Part shown: positions 32,729 to 43,391 of the stretch, in pieces
Layout: each line of letters opens with the position of its first letter
How positions within the stretch are numbered: position 1 is the first letter of the stretch
Assembly (NCBI RefSeq): GCF_027943255.1
Contig: NC_072897.1
Coordinates: 17,484,044 to 17,548,043, forward strand
Length of the DNA: 64,000 nucleotides
Reading direction: 5' to 3'
Origin: Anastrepha obliqua
Taxonomy: Eukaryota; Arthropoda; Insecta; Diptera; Tephritidae
The notes under the pieces: model-generated
What the model saw: only the letters and a program-made list of their open reading frames with translations
Databases searched by the model: none
What the model was told of the DNA's origin: nothing
Translations under genes and position numbers: made by a program

Positions 32729-33737
32729 CACGTTCACGCCGGCGCGTACCACCGGTGGCTCGCAAAAGATTCCTTCATGAGGCGGCGTGTACCAGCGGTG
32801 GCCCGCACAAGATTGCTTCATGGGACGGCGTGTACCACCAATGGTACTTTATTAGACGGTACCTATGAGATGAGAAGCCATAAACTACCCTTATGAAAAA
32901 ATTTCGTTTTATATAACCTGCAATCGCTTCCGATAGAGCGAAAAGATGTAAACGTTGCCGTCTGTGGGCGAAGACCATGAATAACAGCGCCGCACACTGG
33001 TGATTTTTGTACAGAGATGCGGAAAAAAGTATCCCAAAAAATATTTACATTTTTACTACTAACGAAGTTGTATGTATTTGTGTATGAAAAGAACATGTTT
33101 AAAAACTATTTTTAAAAAAAAATTGTAAAAAACAATGTAAGTTCATAATTCTGAATTACCCTCAAAATGTCAAAACAAAATTAAAAGTGTTTCGTTATCA
33201 TTATGTACACACTAGAAAGCGTTTAGTTATTATCATTGCCAAAAAATAATCAGTGGCGCCTGGTGGCACCTGAAATTGATTAAAACTGAAACGTTGATAC
33301 TAGTTTCTGACCGTAGGTAAATGTAGCTCAACTTGCAGATCCAAGAATATGAAGGAATATGATTTTTTTTTTTTCGTAAAATTGATAATAAATAGATAAT
33401 CAAATGCTTCACAGCCTTTGTTCTTCCGGCTAAAATATATAAAAATATCGTACCCTAAATGAAAAATAAAAAATTGGAAGTCGGCTCAAGCAAAAGGAAA
33501 AAAAACCACCTTGGGCTTTGAAGTTTTTTCTTAGTCAGTTCAATACTATAAAAAAATTATACTTTTGACATATCTATTATATAAAAAAAAACTGTAAGTC
33601 GGAGTTTAGTAATTCTTTTTGATTTTATTGTTGGTTCTATTCTGGAATTTAGAAATACCATTAAACATTGCGTAGGGGGTGTGTTGCAAATTTGACTTTC
33701 TTTCGCTAAATCCCCAGTGTGCGCCGGCGGGAACGTG
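32729..33737. mobile_element. TTAA-flanked non-autonomous DNA transposon, piggyBac-like (left arm)
   Basis: A 1,009-bp segment bounded by inverted termini CACGTTCACGCCGGCGC and, inverted, CACGTTCCCGCCGGCGC (one mismatch). TTAA lies immediately outside both ends (32,725-32,728 and 33,738-33,741). TTAA duplication is the hallmark of the piggyBac superfamily. No transposase coding was found inside, so it would need a transposase supplied in trans. Just inside the 32,729 end lie about two and a half copies of a roughly 43-bp unit, each with a palindrome-like CCACCGGTGG or variant. Confidence 0.75.
32743..32855. repeat. Subterminal 43-bp repeats in the TTAA element (left arm)
   Basis: Units GCG(C/T)GTACCA(C/G)CGGTGGC, then C(G/A)CA(A/C)AAGATT(C/G)CTTCATG, repeated twice plus a third degenerate start (GCGTGTACCACCAATGG). 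Such subterminal arrays can be transposase-binding sites. Confidence 0.7.
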
Positions 33738-33932
33738 TTAAATATAGGAATGCATATTCTTATGATTGCCTTTATGGCTGTTTTACATATAAATCAATTC
33801 AAAAGAAGTATGAATAATGTTATATAGAAAATAAATTTCTAAATAACAGGTATTAGAAAAACCTGAATACACTATTTTAAATCAATTCTAATTAAACTTA
33901 ATACAAAAGATTAAATAAAAATTCGAACAAAG

Positions 33933-34020
33933 AAAAGTGTGAGCAGGACTTGAACCTGAGTCAAACATGAGACTATATACCGCATACACAACACGTCTTT
34001 CACGATTGCGCTAATCTATA
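33933..34020 (-). repeat. tRNA-like SINE segment (left arm)
   Basis: Mirror of 45,692-45,779. The minus strand has an A-box match TAGCGCAATCG, a B-box match GGTTCAAGTCC 46 bases further on, and a TTTT run 9 bases after it. See the right-arm entry. Confidence 0.6.
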
Positions 34021-34198
34021 ATTATTAATAAACTTTTCTAAATCACTCATTTATTCGATTCGCAGTTTTATATGCACATATTCTGCGTTTGTTGAAAGTT
34101 TGTATGCGTAATTATATGCATATGTATGTGTGTATGCGCGTTTGGCTTTCTGGACGGATATTAGAATGATATTTTCTCATCAATATAATTTGGATTTG

Positions 34199-35264
34199 AT
34201 GAAATACAATAGATTATTGACATATGTACATATTTTCTGTTTTGATTGATTTATATAAAAATCAGGTCATATCCAGTATGAACTATTTTATACCGAAAAG
34301 AAATTTCCATTTATGAAATACAAAAAAAACAGTCTTTTAAAGAAATTTTAATTAAAATAAACTCAAAAATTTTACCAAGCTTTCCTGGTTTGAATTGTAA
34401 AAAAAAAAATGTGCAAGTAAAAAAATATGACTTCAGTACTAGAACCTGAATTAAATACGTGCCAAAAAATAGAACGAATAATTCCGCCGACTTTAGCTTC
34501 TGCACCACAAATTAACTGCCGCGCGGCCTCCTTAATCGCAAATTTATTCGCTTCGCTGTGGGCATGAAATAAGTCGATTTCCATAGTAGTGTGCCGAAAA
34601 ATCTTATGAAATTCCTCAGTAGTTTGGTAAACGCAGAAAAAATCTGAATTCCTTTCCTAGCGTGGTAAGTAAATATAGAAACCCTCCACTCGCGTCACTC
34701 GCGTGGTAAATATCTGCAATTCCCCACTAGTGAGAAAAGTTGAATTTGAAATTACCTTAGTATAAATCTACAAATTAGTACTCGAAAAAAGCTCATTTAA
34801 CATTTGCTCCTTCTCATTGCATTAACATTCTCTGGTACAGTGCACTCCAATAAATATTACGTATCTATAATAACGCATCAAAACTCGTCCTTATTCCCAT
34901 TTAGCGTAAGTTATACCTACATACCAAATTAGTAAAAAAAAAAAAATCTTAAAACTCACACAATTCTATTAATTTTAATTCAGTTACAGTAAAATGTAGC
35001 TCATTCGACACAAAACAAAATTTACTATAACAGTAGTGTCCTAAAAAAAATTCTCAATATCAGATAATATCGTAAAAATTATGTCAAAGTTGAAAAAATA
35101 GAGAAAAAATAAGAAAATTCCAAATTCTTCCGTCGACAGTCTCGTCAGTTGTCATTTCAGAAAAATTTTCAATACACTGTCAAAAAGGTTTGTTTTTGTT
35201 CTTTCGAATTAAAAAACAAATTCGAAATTGGATGGAAATTGGCGGAGTGATTCTTCACATCAAC
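34199..35264. other. AT-rich region downstream of BEL integrase (left arm)
   Basis: Noncoding, with A/T runs. It may include the BEL 3' LTR, but no TG...CA pair could be fixed. A dispersed repeat (34,774-34,836) related to 19,753-19,827 lies here in inverted orientation. A 70-codon frame (34,372-34,584, minus) starting MEIDLFHAHSEANKFA is unrecognised. Confidence 0.45.
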
Positions 35265-36320
35265 CTACTGAAAAACGGTTTTATTCATAAAATGAGATTT
35301 TGTTTTTCTATACCCACAAGTTGTGCTAGGTCTCCATAAAAGTATATTTAATTTTTTTTTTGGGAAACCGATTAGCAGATGCACCGGCGTTAGCGCCTCG
35401 CCGTCGTTGGGGTTGTTGCTGAGTGGAGCGAGAGGTCGGGAATTCAGTAGCGCTTCTATTTCGACGAGAAGCATTGCGGTTTCTTCGGCGGTTAACAGCG
35501 CGTTGACTATGGCGCGCACCAGCAGATGTTTGACCGACTCCACTGCTGCTTCCCACAGGCCGTCGAAGTGGGGTGCCCTCGGAGGTATGAAGGCGAAGAT
35601 GAATCCTTCGTCGGTGGCGTATTGGAGAATCTCCTCTTCCTGTGCCAGGAAGGCTTCCCGGAGCTCCCTAAGCTTGCTCTCTGCTCCCGCAAAGTTCGTC
35701 GCGTTGTCGCAGTACATTTTGGCTGGCATCCCTCGACGCCCAATGAACCTTGTGAGAGCGGAAATAAATTTATCAGCATTTAAATCAGCTACAAGTTCTA
35801 GATGAACAACTTTTGAAGCGAAACACACGAAAATGGCAATATACATTTTCATGGGAGGGCGACCGTGAATTTTTAAAGTTATGTGAATGGGCCCGCAGTA
35901 ATCTACCCCACATATTGTGAAGGGCTGTTGGGCGCGTAATCGATCGGCGGGTAGATTGCCCATGGTCTGACCTTGCAATTTTGGCTTATAACGAAAACAG
36001 TGAATGCATTCTCTTACAGTTCGACTACAGGCTTCTGGAGAATTTAGCAGCTATATTTTTTCTCGCAGAAGCGCTATTAATGCCTTTGGACCGGAATGGT
36101 GACTACGAAAATGTAAGAACCGGATGTATGCCTTCACAAAATGAGAATTTTTGCGTAATAGCAAAGGGAACTTAGCATCATAGGGGATTGCCGCGTTTAA
36201 TAAACGTCCACCTACTCGAATCAGTTTAAACGATAATGATGATTCCGAGTGTTCATGCAGAAATGGAGTTAATTTCGGAAAGCTTGATGGAAGTACGCTA
36301 TTTTTCGATAATTTACTCAT
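35265..36320 (-). pseudogene. BEL integrase (left arm copy)
   Basis: Minus-strand counterpart of 43,392-44,447. The zinc-binding part (LHFRSHHSGPKALIALL) is followed by an in-frame stop, then the catalytic core with VDYCGP, YCDNATNF and LWEAAVES supplying the D, D and E. It differs from the right copy at a few positions, for example Ala instead of Thr in LELV(A/T)DLNADK. Integrase joins the element cDNA to the chromosome. Confidence 0.85.
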
Positions 36321-36333
36321 TTCATCGCTAAAT

Positions 36334-36711
36334 TCAAAATGTTGAATTATTTCGACAACTCAATTGTTTTTGCTTTGCCGTGACTATTATTTCAGATTCT
36401 GCTTTGTTTGTTCTATTGACTTTGTTCTTTGACTTTGTTTGACTCAACATTGGTGAAGTTCTTGACCATAATTTGGCAAGAAGATCGGCTGGCGAGAGCT
36501 CTAAACGCGGAGGAGATTTAGTCTTCAGCGGAGCTACTCTAGACTTTGAAGTAAGTAGCGTGCATTTCGTGCCACTAGCGGATTGGCTACGTTTATATAT
36601 GCAGCAGCCATACGCTCTTATTGAAGCGTCGGAAAAGCCATGAATTTTGCAGCTGGCACTTGACTCCGTATTTACATACCGAGGAATGCTAATTGATGGA
36701 AGCTGCAACAA
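36334..36711 (-). pseudogene. BEL RNase H region (left arm copy)
   Basis: Open 125-codon stretch with CKIHGFSDASIRAYGCCIYK (the first catalytic Asp of RNase H) and PPRLELSPADLLAKL (the Glu block). It ends after a Lys/Asn-rich insert. The right-arm copy differs at about three bases in 380. Confidence 0.8.
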
Positions 36712-38020
36712 ATTGGCCTTAATGATTTGCCAGCTAGTCTCAAGCCGTAATGGAATCGACTCATCCCAGTCTAGCTTTTGAATCCAAAGCGCAAACTTAT
36801 AAAATATTACGTTTAGTTGCTAGCAGCTCGCTAAAATTATCTTCCAGAATGAAGCGAAAAATTTCATCTTTCGGCTGTCAGTGGATTCCCAGCGTTTTTG
36901 TGGAGTCAGTCTCGCTGAGCTGCAATACCTTTGGAGACTCTTACTATCGGATGAGCTTGTATGATGGGAAAACCACTTTGCGAATTTCAGGCCTGCCGGT
37001 TCTAAAATTGTAAATACTTCCTGTTGTATCTGGGTGAGGCTTTCTATACTGTCGGATCCTGTTAATAGGTCGTCGATGTAAAAGTCATTCCCAATGACTT
37101 TGGAACCGAGATGATATTTGGCTTTATTTTAGTCACTTAGCATTTGCAGACATCGTGTGGCGAGAAACAGTGTAGGTGCAGTGCCGTATGTTACGGTGTT
37201 TAGTCGAAAAATTTGCAAATGCTCCGTTGAATCCTGTCTGCACACTATGAGCTGGAAGTACCTGTCGTCTTCGTGCACCACTATTTGGCGATACATCTTC
37301 GTGATGACGGCAGTCGTAGCATATTTGTGCAATTTGAAGCGAATGAGGGTCGAAAAAAGCTCCTCTTGAACGATCGGTCCGACCATCAAGGTTTCATTCA
37401 ACGCAACTTGTGTTGATGTGCAACTCGAAGCATCAAAAACTACGCGCAACTTGGGAGTTGTGCTTTGCTGTCTTAACACATACTGGTACGGAATGAAATA
37501 GTGCGGCCCACTCGGGAGTCGATTATTTGTTGGACTCATATGCCCCAATTCGAGATACTCTTGCATGAAATCCAGGTACATTTTACGAAGTACTGGATCC
37601 TTCAGCGTCCTTCTCTCCAGCGCCTGAAACTGCCGAGCTGCGGTTTCATACGATTTACCGAGTAATTTACGGTCCGTTTTGTAGGCAGTGTGACTTGAAG
37701 CCTTCCACTTGGTAAAACCTGTGTGGGTTCCGAAAAAAATTCTTCACATTTAGCCTGCTCTGGAGTCAGTCGTGTGGAGTTTACTTGTGTAGGTATTTCT
37801 TCCAATTCCCAGAATTTTCGAATTGTGGCATCAATGCTAGCAACGCTTTCTTCAAATTGATATAATGTGCTACTTATTTGAGCACTGAGCTGAAATTACC
37901 CAGCCTAGAATGGTTTTTTGTAGCGTTGGCTGCATTGGACTGGCTCTGATCTGACCCACCGACAACAGATCAAAGAATATTTCAGCTCCTAAAAGTATGT
38001 CTATTTTTTGACATTTAGAG
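36712..38020 (-). pseudogene. BEL protease-RT linker and reverse transcriptase (left arm copy)
   Basis: Minus strand, starting about 38,020 with text equivalent to GAELFFDLLSVGQIR, the N-terminal RT linker typical of BEL. Then come YLELGHMSPTNNRLPSGPHY, KLRVVFDASSCTSTQVALNE and KMYRQIVVHEDDRYFQLIVC. The catalytic box at about 37,069-37,080 reads YIDD and is intact, unlike the right copy. Several frame breaks occur. Protease and gag are absent on this side: homology to the other copy stops near 38,020. Confidence 0.85.
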
Positions 38021-38217
38021 AAACTTGGAAAAGCTCCTCATAAAAATATCTGCCGTTCGGAGTCGGCTTGAAACTGTAGGTCGCTCCATTTGTGGAACAA
38101 CATCAAGACGCACGCCACAAATAGGAGAAGGAGCTCGGCCAAACACCCAAAAAGGGTGTACGCGCCAATTATATATATATATATATACATATATATGTAT
38201 ATATATATATATATATA
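38021..38217 (+). repeat. Non-LTR 3'-end-like fragment with (TA)n tail
   Basis: About 150 bp with GTCGCTCCATTTGTGGAAC, then AGGAGCTCGGCCAAACACCC and GGGTGTACGCGCCAATTATA, leading into an alternating TA tract to 38,217. I have the impression this sequence block is common in tephritid genomes as a retroelement 3' end, but cannot verify it here. Confidence 0.4.
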
Positions 38218-39312
38218 TCTTATATATAAAAATGAATGTTTGTCTGTATGTCTTCAATGAACTCAAAAACTACTGGACGGATTATTATAAAAATAGGTAC
38301 ATTCAACGGAGAAAGTTTGTAGAATATGCTCATTGAGGCCACTCGCTACCAGGTGGCGCTGCAGAGTAGCAACTTCTACCCCGTTCAATCGATTGCCATG
38401 AAAATCAGTATGACCATGTATTTTTACACAGAGGTAACGAATAGGGCATATTCTTAGACGAAACTATGATTGAAGACATAAGTTTGACAATCGCTAACAA
38501 GGTACTGGTGCAACTGGGAATGCCTGCTTCAAATCGACCTGCAAACAACCATTTCGATCGGTGGCGCACTCATTTTATTGTCTGGTGATTTTCGACAAAC
38601 ACTGCCCATTATAACACGTTCAACACCCGCTGATGAAGTTAATGCATGTCTTAAATCATCAGTTACATGACGTCATTTACAGATATTGACTTTGAAAACT
38701 AACATGCGTGTACAACTACAAGGGGATGCATCGGCTGGAAATTTTGAAAAACAATTATTGGATATTGGAAATGGGCGAATGGAAATTGATGAATCTACAC
38801 AATGTATCACCCTGCCAGCAAACTTCTGTAAGATCACAGAAAGCAACGAGGAATTGGTGCAAAAAGTTTTCCCAAACATTGCACAAAACTACAAAAACCA
38901 TCAGTGGCTCAATACGCGTGCTATATTAGCAGCCAAAAACATCGATATCAATACCATGAACTTCCCAATTCAACATGGAATACCCAGTGAAACGACAACA
39001 TATAAATCCATCGATACTGTGGAGAATCAAGACGAGGTTGTCAACTATCCAACTGAATTCTTCAATTCGCTTGATTTGTCAGGCATGCCGCAGCACGTTC
39101 TTACATTGAAAATTGGCGTACCCATCATTCTTCCTCGAAACAAAAATCCACCACGACTTTGTAACGGAACCAGACTCTCAGTCAAGAAAATGATGAACAA
39201 TGTCATCGAGGCAACAATATTGACCGGAAAATTCAGAGGTGAAGACGTACTGTTGCCACGTATCCCAATAGCACCGACAGATATGCCATTCGAATTCAAA
39301 CGTTTACCATGG
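38218..39312 (+). mobile_element. Helitron H2 fragment (spacer)
   Basis: Starts with TCTTATATATAAAAATG, the same kind of 5' terminus as H1 (TCTTATAAGTAAAAATG), at the end of a TA tract. It includes a helicase fragment related to H1. Homology stops at about 39,312 and no CTAG hairpin end follows, so the 3' end is lost. Confidence 0.7.
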
Positions 39313-39339
39313 TTCTCCTACAAATTTTTCGACACATAG
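38560..39339 (+). pseudogene. Helitron H2 helicase fragment
   Basis: At about 38,560 the frame reads ILLSGDFRQTLPIITRSTPA (motif III), has a stop near 38,668, then continues TLKTNMRVQLQGDASAGNFE to FRGEDVLLPRIPIAPTDMPF. It aligns with residues 45-280 of the H1 helicase at clearly lower similarity, so H1 and H2 are distinct families. The final motifs (AQGQ, SCSR) and the Walker A region are missing. The open frame tails into unrelated sequence after FKRL at about 39,308. Confidence 0.8.
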
Positions 39340-39660
39340 GAGCTTTTCCTATCCAGATATTTAACATTTTTTTATGAAACTTCCATACTGGTCTAATTGC
39401 CCTCCATCTTGAGTAAAATTAAGCCAACTTCTTGGACGGAGTACAAACGGAATAGGACTGATAAGAACCTCGTATAAAATATCTTACTTTTTCCTGTAAG
39501 CAATATCATATACCTTTTATACACTCGCCAGAAAGCCCAATATATTCTCCCAAGGATATTGTCGAAAAATTTGTTATTACTTGGTCCAACTATTCGAATT
39601 GTTCCAACTTTCAGCTGCATTTTAGATGTAGAGATCGAACATAGCACTAAAACGTTATTA
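39313..39660. other. Unrecognised spacer DNA
   Basis: No coding signal was recognised. It may be the 5' part of the Jockey-type relic that follows. Confidence 0.4.
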
Positions 39661-39664
39661 CAAC

Positions 39665-40340
39665 TCCTCCCACGAGGCTCTCGTTTCATAATCTGGCATA
39701 ACCTTGGAAGAATTTAACTTAACTCTTTCTTCGTTGCCAGGTAAAACCCCTGGTTCTGATATAATAACATACAATATCTTAAAAAACTTGCCCTTCGTCT
39801 TAAAATAGCGCTTTGTTAATTTGTACAGTTCGATACTGGAGCAAGGAATATTTCCACATGGGAAACTTCTGCAATTATCCTGATTCCCAGACCAAACACT
39901 CTCATTTCCAATTACAGGCCTATATCCATGGTACTTTGTAAGTCGAAAATTTTGGATAAGATCATTGCTCATCGTCTTGTATGGTTTGCTTAGAAAAATT
40001 ACCTATCATGTCCACAACACTTTGCATTTCAGAAAAACTTAGACGGTGGGGATCCACTTCTGATCTGTGGACACTTTGCCTCAACAGCCTTGGCAACCAT
40101 AAACTATGCTTCAGTACTTAGTATAGACTTTGAAACGGCGTATGATATAATTGGCACGTTGTCAAATACAATTAGAGCTTTGATATTATCTAAAATAGAC
40201 TTCGGATTAGCTATTTACGAGTATTTCGCATGCATCCATCTGAAGCGCTGAGAAGCACTTTATCACGTATCATTAGAAGTATTGGGGCCTTAACTACTTC
40301 TCATATACATGCCATCTTAGAGGAATCCAGTTTAAGTATC
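39665..40340 (+). pseudogene. Jockey-type reverse transcriptase relic (spacer)
   Basis: The plus strand reads LPGKTPGSDIITYNILKNLP, then YSSILEQGIFPHGK, the first RT motifs of Jockey-clade elements. A frame change leads to ITGLYPW and ISMVLCKSKILDKIIAHRLV, equivalent to the YRPIS block, and SVLSIDFETAYDIIGT holds the catalytic Asp block at about 40,118-40,160. Many stops and frame changes make it an old copy. It is not of the B/C/D/E type: the wording KTPGSD replaces KSPGPDG. Confidence 0.65.
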
Positions 40341-40529
40341 TAAATAGTTGCTAGAAAGGGTATCAAATAACACGCTGATGTGTATCAATGGAATTTTGCA
40401 TTGCGTTTCTTCATGTCAGCACAAAACAAATAAAACTGGTCAACAATCTACGATTTCAGACATTTTAAATTAAGTCAAAGAACTGAATATATCAGGTCAG
40501 TCCGTAAAATTACTAAACAAGATGTTTAA

Positions 40530-41038
40530 AGTATTTATTAATCAATAATATATTTTCCTTCATTATTTACAACGTTTAGGCAAATTTTTAATTCCCTGCT
40601 CAAAAAAATGTTTGTCCTTGGAGCCAAAATACGCTCCGATATCCCTTTTTATAGCTTCTTTTGAGGAGTAGTTCTTGTTACTCATATGACATTGAAGTCC
40701 ACGGAAAAGCTGATAATCACAAGGTGTAATATCCGGAGAGTATGGTGGATGCGGCATTAGCTCCCATCAGAGCTCGTTCAGCTTGCCTTGCGGTATGAGG
40801 TCTTGCGTTGTCGTAGTGAAACAAAACTTTGCGTCTATTACTAAAGACAGTCGATTTTTGTTAAGTGCCTCATTCAGGTTTGATAGGTGATGGGAATAAT
40901 AATCAGCAGTTATCGTCTGGTTTGGTTCCAGAAGTTCATAATAAACAATACCGGTCATATCCCCCCAAATAGACAGGAGAGTATTCTTGGGGTGAAGGCC
41001 ATCTCTAGGGGTCGGTTCTGATGTTTCATCTTTATCTA
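40530..41038 (-). pseudogene. Mariner transposase relic M2 (spacer)
   Basis: From about 41,030 the minus strand encodes PRDGLHPKNTLLSIWGDMTG and YYELLEPNQTITADYYSHHL. HYDNARPHTA (second catalytic Asp) and HPPYSPDITPCDYQLF (third catalytic Asp) follow after a frame change, then the C-terminus FFEQGIKNLPKRC. This is about the C-terminal two thirds of a mariner-type transposase, which cuts and pastes DNA between TIRs. The N-terminal helix-turn-helix part is missing. It is a different mariner family from M1 and abuts BEL gag at 41,039. Confidence 0.8.
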
Positions 41039-41254
41039 TGAAGCTATGCTAAATAGGAGATATCAGCATTTATCAGCTGAAGAGGCTGCCTCATCCAACC
41101 AAGGCCAAACAATGAAGATACGCGGCAGAAAACAAAAAATCGACAACTGCGACACTCAAAGACAACATTTATCGCGACAAATTCCAAACTTCCGATTTGC
41201 CTTCACTGTGGTTCTAAGGACCATTATTTAATAGCTTGCCCAAAATCCCATAAA
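41039..41254 (+). pseudogene. BEL Gag C-terminal remnant with zinc knuckle (spacer, element P2)
   Basis: EAMLNRRYQHLSAEEAASSN matches the end of Gag in P (8,127-8,170). The knuckle at 41,198-41,239 reads CLHCGSKDHYLIAC. Frames change between the two. Upstream gag is missing at the junction with mariner M2. Confidence 0.75.
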
Positions 41255-41700
41255 TTGTTTGCGCAAAGGATCTCCCTTGAGATCGAGCCGCAACCTTCGA
41301 CGTCACAGGCCATGCATATTAGCAGCCTGCCTGACCGAGTCATGTTAGCTACAGCCGTAGTTAATGCAATGGCCAGCTCGGGTCTTTACGTGCAAGCGCG
41401 AGCTCTACTTGACTCCGGTTCTCAAGTCAACTTTATGACCGAACAGCTTATGCAGAAATTGCAAATCCGCAAAAAAAATTCGCTCTAAATATAGTTGGAA
41501 CTGGCAATTCAAATAAAAAAGTCCAAGGCAAAATAAAAACCTATTTAAGCTCAAGGTTCAACAATTTTGAGTATACGGCGGACTTTTGGGTAATGCGTTC
41601 GATATCAGTCAATCACTCAGATCGGACTGTAAACGCAAATGACTGGAAAATCCTACAAAATATTCAACTAGCAGTTTCCCCAAATGTCAGAAAATATACA
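41255..41700 (+). pseudogene. BEL aspartic protease (element P2)
   Basis: EPQPSTSQAMHISSLPDRVM leads into ARALLDSGSQVNFMTEQL, the DSG active site of a retropepsin that cuts the polyprotein. A stop follows at about 41,486-41,488, then further protease sequence (LSSRFNNFEYTADFWVMRS). The protease block exists only on this side of the palindrome axis. Confidence 0.8.
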
Positions 41701-43000
41701 TACTTTTAGGAGCTGAACTATTCTTTGATCTGTTATCGGTGGGTCAGATCAGAACCAGCCCAAGGCAGCCAACTCTGCAAAAAACAGTGCTGGGCCGGAT
41801 AATTTCAAGCAAGTATGCCACAAATAATAGCTCCACTGCCCAAGTAAGTATCACATTATGTTGAAAGCGTCATCATATGGAGAAAGCGTGGCTACCAATG
41901 ATGCTATAATCCGAAAATTCTGGGAATTGAAGAAATACCTGCACAAGTAAATTCCACCCGACTGACTCCAGAGCAGGATAAATGTGAGGAATTTTTTTCG
42001 AAAACCACACAGGTTTTACCATGTGGAAGGCTTTAAGTCACACTGCCCGTAAATCACTCGGTCATTCGTATCAAACCGCAACTCGGCGGTTTCAGGCGCT
42101 GGAGAGAAGGCCGCTGAAAGATCCAGTACTTCGTAAAATGTACCTGGATTTCATGCAAGAGTATCTCGAATTGGGGCATATGAGTCCAACAAATAATCGA
42201 CTCCCGAGTGGGCCGCACTATTTCATTCCGTACCAGTATGTGTTAAGACAGCAAAGTACAACTCCCAAGTTGCGCGTAGGTTTTGATGCTTCGAGATGCA
42301 CATCAACGCAAGTTGCTGTTGTCAAGGGGTCGGACCGATCGTTCAAGAGGAGCTTTTTTCGACCCTCATTCGCTTCAGATTGCACAAATATGCTACGACT
42401 GCCGTCATCACGAAGATGTATCGCCAAATAGTGGTGCACGAAGATGATAGGAACTTCCAGCTCAAAGTGTGCAGACAGGATTCAGCGGAGCATTTGCAAA
42501 TTTTTCGACTAAACACCGTAACATACGGCACTGCGCCTGCACTGTTTCTCGCCACACGATGTTTGCAAATGCTAAGTGACTAAAATAAAGCCAAATATCA
42601 TCTCGGTTCCAAAGTCATTGGGAATGACTTTTACGTCGACGGCTTATTAACAGGATCCGACAGTATAGAAAGCCTCACCCAGATACAACAGGAAGTATTT
42701 ACAATTTTAGAACCGGCAGGCCTGAAATTCGCAAAGTGGTTTTCCCATCATACAAGCTCATCCGATAGTAAGAGTCTCCAAAGGTATTGCAGCTCAGCGA
42801 GACTGACTCCACAAAAACGCTGGGAATCCACTGACAGCCGAAAGATTAAATTTTTCGCTTCATTCTGGAAGATAATTTTAGCGAGCTGCTAGCAACTAAA
42901 CGTAATATTTTATAAGTTTGCGCTTTGGATTCAAAAGCTAGACTGGGATGAGTCGATTCCATTACGGCTTGAGACTAGCTGGCAAATCATTAAGGCCAAT
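41701..43000 (+). pseudogene. BEL reverse transcriptase (right arm, element P2)
   Basis: Starts with AELFFDLLSVGQIRTSP-like linker text and reaches YLELGHMSPTNNRLPSGPHY (about 42,154). A frame break at about 42,310 comes before KMYRQIVVHEDDRNFQLKVC. The catalytic box at 42,632-42,643 reads YVDG instead of Y-x-DD, so the second aspartate is lost; the left-arm copy keeps YIDD. Divergence from the left copy is several percent here. Confidence 0.85.
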
Positions 43001-43378
43001 TTGTTGCAGCTTCCATCAATTAGCATTCCTCGGTATGTGAATACGGAGTCAAGTGCCAGCTGCAAAATTCATGGCTTTTCCGACGCTTCAATAAGAGCGT
43101 ATGGCTGCTGCATATATAAACGTAGCCAATCCGCTAGTGGCACGAAATGCACGCTACTTACTTCAAAGTCTAGAGTAGCTCCGCTGAAGACTAAATCTCT
43201 TCCGCGTTTAGAGCTCTCGCCAGCCGATCTTCTTGCCAAATTATGGTCAAGAACTTCACCAATGTTGAGTCAAACAAAGTCAAAGAACAAAGTCAATAGA
43301 ACAAACAAAGCAGAATCTGAAATAATAGTCACGGCAAAGCAAAAACAATTGAGTTGTCGAAATAATTCAATATTTTGA
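43001..43378 (+). pseudogene. BEL RNase H region (right arm)
   Basis: As at 36,334-36,711, with GFSDASIRAYGCCIYK and LPRLELSPADLLAKL. Three base differences from the left copy were counted by eye in this stretch, two of them changing residues (Pro to Leu and Thr to Ile). Confidence 0.8.
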
Positions 43379-43391
43379 ATTTAGCGATGAA

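Larger units (their letters stand above)
15713..38020. repeat. Left arm of the giant inverted repeat
   Basis: The whole segment recurs inverted at 41,683-64,000. Matching landmarks sum to 79,713 in the outer part and 79,712 from about 20 kb inwards; the one-base change is an A/T homopolymer (10 versus 11) near 20,030. Examples are 21,879-23,129 with 56,583-57,833 and 28,866-30,479 with 49,233-50,846. The arm may extend outwards beyond 15,713, because the partner arm is cut by the window end. Confidence 0.97.

Noticed and set aside
33933..34020. Functional tRNA gene
   Set aside because: A- and B-boxes are good, but no convincing acceptor or anticodon stem could be folded by eye. SINE or pseudogene is more likely.
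35323..35805. 160-codon plus-strand frame opposite BEL integrase (and mirror)
   Set aside because: Antisense to a frame that carries the full DDE triad.
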